DNA of 34,127 bases from NCBI GenBank assembly GCA_023135165.1, contig JAGLTS010000106.1, forward strand, positions 1 to 34,127. Direction: 5' to 3'. This DNA is from Phycisphaerales bacterium (GTDB lineage Bacteria; Planctomycetota; Phycisphaerae; Phycisphaerales; JAGLTS01). The notes under the pieces were generated by a model. The model had not been told where the DNA came from. It worked only from the letters and a program-made list of their open reading frames with translations, and did no database searches. The first letter of the stretch is position 1. The number at the start of each line of letters is the position of its first letter. The position numbers and the translations under genes are program-made. Of the stretch, positions 16,704 through 23,326 are shown piece after piece.

Positions 16704-18002
16704 ATGCCTGACAACACTAAAAACACGCAATCTGGTTTCATGACGAGACGTGACTTCGTGAAGACGTCGGCTGTGACCGCTGCGGGATCGCTCGCGGTCG
16801 CCCATCTCGCCGCGGCTCAGCACGCGCACGCCGGCGGTTCGGAGGTGATCCGGATCGGCCTGATCGGCTGCGGAGGACGGGGCACCGGCGCTGCGGTCAA
16901 CGCCATGCAAGCCGATGAGCGCGTGCGGATCGTCGCGCTCGCTGATGTGTTCGGTGATCGTCTGGACGGGTCGCGATCGCATTTGGCTGAGAACTTCGAT
17001 CGGGCGAAGGTCGAGGATGATCGGTGCTATGTGGGCTTCGATGCGTATCAGCAGCTCATCGACTCGGATGTGGACGGCGTGATTCTCGCGACGCCGCCTC
17101 ACTTTCGACCGATCCACTTCGCCGCTGCCGTGCAAGGCGGGCATCACGTCTTCATGGAGAAGCCCGTCGCAGTTGACCCGGTGGGCATCCGCATGGTCAT
17201 CCAAGCGGGCGAACTCGCGAGGCAGAAGAAGCTCAGCGTCGTCACAGGGACGCAGCGCCGTCATGAAGCGCGATACCTCGAAGCGATGAAGCGCATCCTC
17301 GATGGCGACATCGGGCGAGTCGTCGCCGGTCGCTGTTACTGGAATCAGGGCGGGCTGTGGATGAACGAGCCGCGAGAAGAGTGGTCCGACATGGAATGGC
17401 AACTCCGCAACTGGCTCTACTTCACATGGCTCTCAGGCGATCACATCGTCGAACAGCATGTTCATAACCTCGACGTTATCAACTGGGCGATGGGCGCGCA
17501 TCCCGTCAAGGCCATGGGCATGGGCGGTCGGCAGGTGCGCACGGACCCGAACTACGGCCACATCTTCGACCACTTCGCCATCGAGTACGAATACCCCGAC
17601 GGCGCCTTCGCGCTCAGTACGTGCAGGCAGATCGACGGATGCGCCAACCGCGTCACTGAGGTGATCCACGGCTCGGACGGTCTGTGCACGACATCCTGGG
17701 GAGCGACGGTCATCGAAGGCGCCAAGCCCTGGCGCTTCGAGGGTGACAATCCGAATCCATACGTTGTGGAGCATCGTAACCTGATCGCGTCGATCACCGG
17801 CGGGCCGTATCTGAATGAAGCAAAGCGCATCGCTGAATCCACGCTGACCGCGATCATGGGCCGGATGTCGGCGTATACGGGCCAGGAGGTGACGTGGGAG
17901 CAGGCGATGAACTCAACGCTCGATCTTTCGCCGGAGAAGTACGAGTTCGGCGACATGCCGATGCCGCCCGTCGCCGTGCCTGGGAAGACCCCGCTGGTGT
18001 GA
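16704..18002 (+). CDS. Tat-exported Gfo/Idh/MocA-family oxidoreductase (second of a paralogous pair)
   Basis: 432 residues, with GGAG eight bases before the ATG. A Tat signal T-R-R-D-F-V-K (about 14-20) is followed by a hydrophobic stretch, GLIGCGGRGTG (about 52-62), and MEKPVAVD with Glu152. The segments QLRNWLYFTWLSGDHIVEQ, GGRQVR and PWRFEGDNPNPYVVEH mirror the paralogue at 14413, so the pair probably arose by duplication around the TIM-barrel gene. The C-terminus shares the P-E-K/S-Y-E-F/M-G-D-M/L-P-x-P-P-V-x-V-P-G ending seen in that paralogue. Likely a periplasmic, cofactor-carrying dehydrogenase of a sugar derivative; the substrate is unknown. Confidence 0.92.
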   Translation: MPDNTKNTQSGFMTRRDFVKTSAVTAAGSLAVAHLAAAQHAHAGGSEVIRIGLIGCGGRGTGAAVNAMQADERVRIVALADVFGDRLDGSRSHLAENFDRAKVEDDRCYVGFDAYQQLIDSDVDGVILATPPHFRPIHFAAAVQGGHHVFMEKPVAVDPVGIRMVIQAGELARQKKLSVVTGTQRRHEARYLEAMKRILDGDIGRVVAGRCYWNQGGLWMNEPREEWSDMEWQLRNWLYFTWLSGDHIVEQHVHNLDVINWAMGAHPVKAMGMGGRQVRTDPNYGHIFDHFAIEYEYPDGAFALSTCRQIDGCANRVTEVIHGSDGLCTTSWGATVIEGAKPWRFEGDNPNPYVVEHRNLIASITGGPYLNEAKRIAESTLTAIMGRMSAYTGQEVTWEQAMNSTLDLSPEKYEFGDMPMPPVAVPGKTPLV

Positions 18003-18034
18003 GGATGGACGCTGGCAGTTCCCCGGAGCAACGA

Positions 18035-18601
18035 ATGCGGATCTATAAGTTCTTCCGGACGGCGCATAAGTGGACCGGCATCGTCCTTGCACTGATGTTC
18101 GTCACAACCGCCTCGACCGGCTTTCTACTGCTTGTCAAGAAGAAGATGGACTGGATTCAGCCGCCGACGCGGGAAGATAAGGCTGGCGAGATAGCGGATT
18201 GTATCTCCACGCAACAACTCTTCGAGGTTGTTTTGGCGCAGAGGCATCCTGATTTTCAGTCCCTGGAAGACATTGATCGCGTGGACTTTCGGCCGGGCAA
18301 GCGTGTCTTCAAGGTGCGCTCGGTGCATCACTACTCTGAGCTTCAAGTCGGGGCGGTGACGGGTGAGGTGCTCAACAGCGCGAAGCGTCGGTCGGACTTT
18401 CTTGAGGAGATCCACGACGGCTCATTTCTTGGTGAGTGGGCGCACGGCTACCTGATGCCGCTCACAGCCTGCGCTCTGGTGTTTCTTACTTTCAGCGGTC
18501 TGTGGCTTTGGATTGAACCGATCATCCGCCAGCGCATGCGGCTCAAGAAGCGCGCCGGTCCCGGTGAGGTTGCTGAGGTGGAGTGCATGGACGCTCGCTG
18601 A
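18035..18601 (+). CDS. PepSY-associated transmembrane protein
   Basis: 188 residues from the ATG at 18035, preceded by GGAG at 8-base spacing; the in-frame ATG at 18005 has a Shine-Dalgarno-like string too close to it. FFRTAHKWTGIVLALMFVTTASTGFLLLVKKK is the typical PepSY_TM first helix with its His. A soluble part of about 100 residues follows, including VDFRPGKRVFKVRSVHHYSELQVGAVTGEVL (PepSY-like beta hairpin), then a second helix GYLMPLTACALVFLTFSGLWLWIEP. Such proteins are linked by family knowledge to iron/flavin electron transfer across the membrane. The presence of apbE in the window is consistent with that, but the genes are on different transcripts. Confidence 0.88.
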   Translation: MRIYKFFRTAHKWTGIVLALMFVTTASTGFLLLVKKKMDWIQPPTREDKAGEIADCISTQQLFEVVLAQRHPDFQSLEDIDRVDFRPGKRVFKVRSVHHYSELQVGAVTGEVLNSAKRRSDFLEEIHDGSFLGEWAHGYLMPLTACALVFLTFSGLWLWIEPIIRQRMRLKKRAGPGEVAEVECMDAR

Positions 18602-18690
18602 TGATGTGTGGTCCGTACCTGATCAAATGGATGCTCGGCGCGACGACAGTCGCCGCAGTCATCGGGAACTGTTTCATCGAGGGCGGGTAG
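18601..18690 (+). CDS. 29-residue hydrophobic mini-ORF coupled to the PepSY gene
   Basis: The ATG at 18601 overlaps the PepSY stop codon in a TGATG arrangement typical of translational coupling. The frame encodes a 29-residue peptide with a hydrophobic run, L-I-K-W-M-L-G-A-T-T-V-A-A-V-I-G, and ends at the TAG at 18688-18690. It could be a single-helix small membrane subunit of the PepSY protein, like other tiny oxidoreductase subunits. I have no homologue in mind; the evidence is the coupling, the composition and the open frame only. Confidence 0.5.
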   Translation: MMCGPYLIKWMLGATTVAAVIGNCFIEGG

Positions 18691-18769
18691 CGACGGGCAG
18701 TTCGTGATTCGGTCGCAACTACAGATCGGATTCTGATGCGGCCGCCAACAGGAAAGCGAAGGTGATCTC

Positions 18770-20770
18770 ATGTTCGTCACTGCGATTGCGGCACTACTTG
18801 TTGCGTGCTCGCCTGTGCTGGGTGCGACCGAAGCGCTGGAGTTATTCGTCGCGCCGGATGGCGATGATTCCAATCCGGGCACGATGCCGGAGCCGCTCGC
18901 CACGCTCACCGCGGCGCGCGACGCCGTTCGCGCAGTCAAGAACGACCAAGGTCTGCCGGACGGCGGCGTGACGGTCTGTCTCCGCGCAGGCTCCTACCGG
19001 CTCACCGAGTCGTTCACGCTTACGAATGTCGATTCCGGCATGGACGATGCGCCGGTCACGTACCGCGCGCACGGCGACGAGGCGGTCACGCTGCTCGGCG
19101 GCATATGCCTTGATCCGGGCCTGTTCCTGCCATTGACCGACGCGGCGATCCGACGGCGCATCATCGACGAATCGGCGCGGGATCGCGTACTCCACATCGA
19201 CCTGCGGGCGCTGGGCATCGACTCGCTCGATCCGGTTCAGCCGCGAGGCATGATGCATCCCGTTCGTCCCGCTCCGATTGAACTGTTCGTGGATGGGCAG
19301 CCCATGACGCTTGCGCGCTGGCCGAACGTCGGCGAGGTTCGCACGGGAAAGGTGATCGATGCGGGGTCTCGGCCGCGCCACAATGAGAAGCCCGATCGGC
19401 CGGCGCGGTTCCAGTACCGCGATGACAGGCACGCCCTGTGGACCGACGCTGACGATGCCTGGCTCGTCGGGTACTGGCAGTTCGACTGGGCGGATGAATC
19501 CATCCCGATCGAATCCATCGACGCTGACAACCACACGATCACGCTCGCAACGCCGCACCATTATGGTGTTGCGGAGGGTAAGCCGTACTACGTGGAGAAC
19601 CTTCTCGAAGAGATCGACGAAGCGGGCGAATACTATGTCGATCGCTCAACCGGCATGTTGTACTTCTTTCCACCCAGTCCGCTTGATGGTACGCGCATCA
19701 TCATCTCGCTTCTTACCGAGCCGGTCATTGTGATGGATGATGTTTCTCATGTCACGCTGAGCGATCTCACAATCGAAGCGGCGCGCGGCGATGCGGTACG
19801 CGTGCGGGGCGGAGCGGGCAATACGATCGTGCACTGCGTTTTGCGCAACCTCGGCAACCGCGCGGTCGTCGTCGAAGGCGGGACCGAGCACCGCGTCATG
19901 GCCTGCAATATCCATCAGACCGGCGAAGGTGGCATCGTGCTCGCAGGTGGTGATCGACCGTCACTGACACCCGCGCGCCACGCGGCGTTGGACAACCACA
20001 TTCACGACTTCAGCAGGCGTTGCAGGACGTATCGACCGGCGGTGCATATCAGCGGCGTCGGGCAGCGCGTCGCGCACAATCACATGCACGATGCGCCGCA
20101 TTCCGCCATTATCTTCAGTGGGAATGACCATCTCATTGAATACAATGATATTCACGATGTTCTCCGCAAAACAGGTGATGGCGGGGCGGTCTACACGGGA
20201 CGTGACTGGTCCATGTGCGGCACGGTCATTCAGTACAACTTCTTCCATGACCTGCACGGCGTCGAACTCTGGGAAAACGCGGTCTACATCGACGATCAGT
20301 CCGGCGGCGTGACGATTCGGGGCAACATCTTCGCCGACTGTCATTGGGGCATGCTGCTCGGCGGCGGGCGTGATATCGTTGTTGAGAACAATATCTTCAC
20401 GGACTGCAAGCTCGCGGTGCATTTCGACGCACGTGGCCTCGGCTGGGCGAGCGGGGCGCTCGGCCTGCTGAAAGAACGCCTCGAAGCGATGCCTTATATG
20501 GATGAGCCGTGGGCGTCGCGGTATCCCCGTCTTGTCAGTCTTCTTGATGACGACCCCATGACGCCGAAGGGTAACATCCTGCGCCGGAACATACTCCACC
20601 GCTCCGGTAGCATCCATGATGAGCTTGCCGGGTCGGTTGTCAAGTACAGCGTGATCGAAAACAACCTGGAGACGAACGACGCAGCCGGCGCCGGCGCGTG
20701 GGAGCTACCCGGTTTTGAGAGAATCCCCCTTGAGCTGATCGGGCCGCGTGATGCGGCTCACCCTCGGTGA
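18770..20770 (+). CDS. Exported right-handed beta-helix protein, GH141-like
   Basis: 666 residues, with AGGTGA before the ATG. A signal peptide (about 1-18) precedes the typical opening ELFVAPDGDDSNPGTMPEPLATLTAARDAVR, which marks a large group of right-handed parallel beta-helix carbohydrate-active proteins including glycoside hydrolase family 141. An N-terminal beta-sandwich insert (about 130-300) is followed by helix coils with N-x-I/F repeats: NTIVHCVLRNLGNRAV, HRVMACNIHQTGEGGIVLAGG, NDHLIEYNDIHDVLRKTGDGGAVYTGRD, GGVTIRGNIFADCHWGMLLGGGRDIVVENNIF. Probably degrades or binds a polysaccharide. GH141 includes alpha-L-fucosidase and xylanase activities, so substrate assignment needs biochemistry. 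It is followed 7 bases later by the phosphoesterase fusion. Confidence 0.85.
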   Translation: MFVTAIAALLVACSPVLGATEALELFVAPDGDDSNPGTMPEPLATLTAARDAVRAVKNDQGLPDGGVTVCLRAGSYRLTESFTLTNVDSGMDDAPVTYRAHGDEAVTLLGGICLDPGLFLPLTDAAIRRRIIDESARDRVLHIDLRALGIDSLDPVQPRGMMHPVRPAPIELFVDGQPMTLARWPNVGEVRTGKVIDAGSRPRHNEKPDRPARFQYRDDRHALWTDADDAWLVGYWQFDWADESIPIESIDADNHTITLATPHHYGVAEGKPYYVENLLEEIDEAGEYYVDRSTGMLYFFPPSPLDGTRIIISLLTEPVIVMDDVSHVTLSDLTIEAARGDAVRVRGGAGNTIVHCVLRNLGNRAVVVEGGTEHRVMACNIHQTGEGGIVLAGGDRPSLTPARHAALDNHIHDFSRRCRTYRPAVHISGVGQRVAHNHMHDAPHSAIIFSGNDHLIEYNDIHDVLRKTGDGGAVYTGRDWSMCGTVIQYNFFHDLHGVELWENAVYIDDQSGGVTIRGNIFADCHWGMLLGGGRDIVVENNIFTDCKLAVHFDARGLGWASGALGLLKERLEAMPYMDEPWASRYPRLVSLLDDDPMTPKGNILRRNILHRSGSIHDELAGSVVKYSVIENNLETNDAAGAGAWELPGFERIPLELIGPRDAAHPR

Positions 20771-20777
20771 ACATGCA

Positions 20778-22502
20778 ATGGATACATACAGTATGCGTAC
20801 AAAGTGGTGCCGTGTCCGAACACTCTGCGCGGCGCTGGTGTGTGTGGTCGGCGTGACGCCCGCAATCGGCGAGTCGCTGCGCGCCTTCGTGTATGAATAC
20901 GCCGATGAATGGACGGAGGCGACGGGCGCCGCTGAGGCGATGCGGCGAGCGGGCTTTGACGTGACCGAGGCCTCGCTGAATGATCCACACCGGTTCGATG
21001 ATGCAGCGGTGATCGTCTTCGGCTCGTTCGTGAGCGAGCATCCGTCGTATGCGTCGTTCATGGCAAAGCACGCGACGGCTCTGATCGAGTTTGTCGAGGC
21101 GGGCGGGGTCGTTGTGCAGTTCACGCAAGCGGATCAGACCGAAGCTGTGCCGCCGTTCCTGCCCCTGCCATTGTCCGCAAGGCGTGTGGATGACGATCCG
21201 ACCAAGCTGCACATCCTCGCGCGGGATCATCCGCTTCTTGCGGGCTTTGGGGATGGCAACGACTCGATCACGTTGCCAGAGCACTTCGGGCGAACCGCGG
21301 CGTGGGAAGTATTCTCCGAACAGACGGGATTCCGCGTCCTGCTGGCGGCGGCGCGGGATGGACAGTACCCGGCGCTTCTTGAGGGAGAAGTGGGGGCTGG
21401 ACGCATTCTGCTCGCGGCGCTGTATCTTGACAAGCTGACGAACGCGGACGGCGAGGCTGTCGCGCCCAAGGCGTTCGCATCTGCAGCGGACCGCTTCTTC
21501 ACGAACCTGCATGCGTATGTCAGTCTCGTTCAGTCAGGAAAGGCCGATCGCGTGATGCCCACGCCGCCCTACACGCCGCCTGCTCCACTGCCCTTCGCCC
21601 AGGGCTCCTGGAGCATCGTCCTTCTGCCGGACACGCAGCTCTATTCGCTGCACCATCCCGACATCTTCCTCGTCCAGACCGAGTGGATCGCGGCGAACGT
21701 GAAGCAGCACAACATCAAGTACGTGCTGCACCTTGGCGACATCGTGCACACCAACACCGAGGCGGAGTGGAAGGTCGCCCGCCGCGCCATGGCGCAGCTC
21801 GACGGGGTCGTTCCCTACGCACTCGCGCCGGGGAATCACGACTACGGCGAGCGAGGGTCGGCGAACAACCGCGCCACGCTGCTGAACACGTACTTCCCCG
21901 TCGCTGACTACCGCGATTGGCCGACCTTCGGCGGTACGTTCGAGGCCGATCGGATCGACAGTTCGTATCACCTCTTCACAGCCGGTGGGCGCGACTGGAT
22001 CGTGCTGGCGCTCGAATGGGGACCTCGCGATGCCGTCGTCGCCTGGGCTGATGAGCTTCTCCGCGAACATCCCGACCGTGATGCGATCCTCGTCACGCAC
22101 GCCTACCTGTACGACGATGACACACGCTACGACCGTGCGAATCGCCCCGATCAGCACTGGAGCCCGTACGCCTACGGCACAGCCGACCTGCCGGCCGGCA
22201 CCAACGACGGTGAGGATCTGTGGCGCAAGCTCGTCTCCCGTCACCCGCGCATGCGCTTCACGTTCAACGGCCATGTCCTCGGCGACGGGCAGGGCAGGCT
22301 CTCCACGCCTGGCGAGCACGGCAACGTCGTGCATCAGATGCTGGTCAACTACCAGATGCGCGAGCAGGGCGGTGAGGGCTACCTTCGCCTCGTCGAGTTT
22401 CTGCCGGATGGGGAGATGGTGCGGTTCCGCACGTACTCGCCGCATCTCGATCGTTACCTCACCGACTCGCAGAACCAGTTCACACTGCCGTTGCCGCGGT
22501 AG
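20778..22502 (+). CDS. Exported ThuA-like domain fused to calcineurin-type metallophosphatase
   Basis: 574 residues from the ATG at 20778 (GGTGA 7 bases upstream; an in-frame ATG at 20793 is possible). A signal peptide ends near residue 31. A ThuA/glutamine-amidotransferase-like domain covers about 35-250 (AVIVFGSFVSEHPSYASF; ALIEFVEAGGVVVQFTQ; GAGRILLAALYLDKLTN). A proline-rich linker at 258-272 leads to a metallophosphatase domain with LLPDTQLYS (Asp285), HLGDIVH (Asp321), PGNHDYG (Asn353, His354, Asp355), LVTHAYL (His441) and FNGHVLG (His499). The metal ligands are essentially complete, except that the first motif is D-T-Q rather than D-x-H and the last lacks the second His. Natural substrate unknown. 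It closes the operon-like cluster. Confidence 0.87.
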   Translation: MDTYSMRTKWCRVRTLCAALVCVVGVTPAIGESLRAFVYEYADEWTEATGAAEAMRRAGFDVTEASLNDPHRFDDAAVIVFGSFVSEHPSYASFMAKHATALIEFVEAGGVVVQFTQADQTEAVPPFLPLPLSARRVDDDPTKLHILARDHPLLAGFGDGNDSITLPEHFGRTAAWEVFSEQTGFRVLLAAARDGQYPALLEGEVGAGRILLAALYLDKLTNADGEAVAPKAFASAADRFFTNLHAYVSLVQSGKADRVMPTPPYTPPAPLPFAQGSWSIVLLPDTQLYSLHHPDIFLVQTEWIAANVKQHNIKYVLHLGDIVHTNTEAEWKVARRAMAQLDGVVPYALAPGNHDYGERGSANNRATLLNTYFPVADYRDWPTFGGTFEADRIDSSYHLFTAGGRDWIVLALEWGPRDAVVAWADELLREHPDRDAILVTHAYLYDDDTRYDRANRPDQHWSPYAYGTADLPAGTNDGEDLWRKLVSRHPRMRFTFNGHVLGDGQGRLSTPGEHGNVVHQMLVNYQMREQGGEGYLRLVEFLPDGEMVRFRTYSPHLDRYLTDSQNQFTLPLPR

Positions 22503-22575
22503 CTCGGTGATCGGGTGGTGTCGTCATCCGCGGGACCCCGGCTTGGCACGCCCCGGCTCGCCGGCTTCGCCTTCG

Positions 22576-22878
22576 CTACGTGCCGAGTTCCGTCCGAATG
22601 CACTCGATCATGCGGATCGCTGACGGGTGGATGACTTCGTACAAGACCGTTCGCCCGTCGCGCCGGCTCGTGACGATGCCCAACGCTTTCATCTGGCTGA
22701 GATGCTGGCTGACCGCCGCGGGCTGGAGCCCGATCTTCTCCGCGAGTTCGCCGACCGGCAGGCTTTTCTGCATCAGAAGCTCGATCATCTTCAGCCGATG
22801 GGGGTGTCCCAGCAGCCGAATAATGCCTGCAATCTCCTCAAGCGTCTCCATCGGAATCGGGCGGGCTTTTCTGGGCAT
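22576..22878 (-). CDS. ArsR/SmtB-type winged-helix transcriptional regulator
   Basis: 100 residues from the ATG at 22878, preceded by GAGGAG at 8-base spacing; longer in-frame starts are unsupported. The winged helix shows LLGHPHRLKMIELLMQKSLPVGELAEKIGLQPAAVSQHLSQMKALGIVTSRRDGRTVLYEV in separate helices and wing, with the recognition helix at about 52-63. The classical metal site ELCVCD of ArsR is absent, so the signal is not evidently a metal or thiol. The upstream region has three CGCGCATC units and an imperfect palindrome that could be its operator. It faces away from thiC. Confidence 0.93.
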   Translation of the reverse strand: MPRKARPIPMETLEEIAGIIRLLGHPHRLKMIELLMQKSLPVGELAEKIGLQPAAVSQHLSQMKALGIVTSRRDGRTVLYEVIHPSAIRMIECIRTELGT

Positions 22879-22903
22879 GATCGTGCTCCTCGCAGCGGTG
22901 CGC

Positions 22904-22927
22904 CGCGCATCCGCGCATCCGCGCATC
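22904..22927. repeat. Three tandem CGCGCATC units in the ArsR 5' leader
   Basis: Three exact 8-base units, starting 26 bases upstream of the ArsR start codon. They could be slippage-prone leader sequence or operator subsites. No further copies are adjacent. Confidence 0.6.
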
Positions 22928-22974
22928 TGGGCTGTCGAGCGGTGCGAGCCTGTCTGTCGCTGAACCTGTGTCAC

Positions 22975-22988
22975 GGTATCATGATATC
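22975..22988. promoter_or_regulatory. Candidate ArsR autoregulatory operator
   Basis: GGTATC ATGATATC, a 14-base palindrome with one mismatched pair, lies about 100 bases upstream of the ArsR start. A TTGATT-like string is nearby on the minus strand. ArsR-family proteins bind imperfect dyads of this kind at their own promoters. Assignment by position and symmetry only. Confidence 0.4.
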
Positions 22989-23112
22989 TCGGACAATCAA
23001 CTGCTGAAGGCGTGCCAGAGCCGCAAATCCTGCGGTTCGGCAGCGAAGCCGGCTCCCCGCAAGGTGGGCGCCGCTGTGGCCTGTTTCACGTCAAGGGACT
23101 AGAATGCACCTG

Positions 23113-23200
23113 TTCGCTCGGGGCGCGGCCCGCTACGTGGCGGATCGCTGAGATGTACCCGCGGAACCTGAACCGGTTCGCACCGGCGTAGGAAAGCGAA
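23113..23200 (+). ncRNA. TPP riboswitch (THI element) controlling thiC
   Basis: The conserved thiamine pyrophosphate aptamer is visible. Closing stem P1 is TTCGCT (23113-23118) with AGCGAA (23195-23200). The CTGAGA core is at 23148-23153, followed by ACCC, GAACCTGA at 23164-23171 and CCGGCGTAGG ending at 23192. It lies 126 bases upstream of the thiC start. I do not see a clear T-tailed terminator downstream, so control of translation initiation is more likely than attenuation. High TPP should lower thiC expression, and perhaps that of genes transcribed with it. Confidence 0.93.
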
Positions 23201-23326
23201 ACCCCGCCACACCTGCCGACGCGCGAGCCTGCGGTGCATGTCCCACCGCCCGGTATGCGTCGGATCGGCCGGCGACGGGTGGAGCCTCTCAACCTGGACG
23301 ACCCTCATGCTCGGGAACTGACACTC

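Noticed and set aside
22904..22927. Possible CRISPR-like array from the CGCGCATC units
   Set aside because: Units are 8 bases and contiguous, without spacers. No CRISPR repeat-spacer structure was seen anywhere in the window.
23234..23326. Earlier in-frame ATG for thiC
   Set aside because: It lies close behind the riboswitch aptamer and adds Arg/Pro-rich residues unlike ThiC. The ATG at 23327 has the better ribosome binding site.
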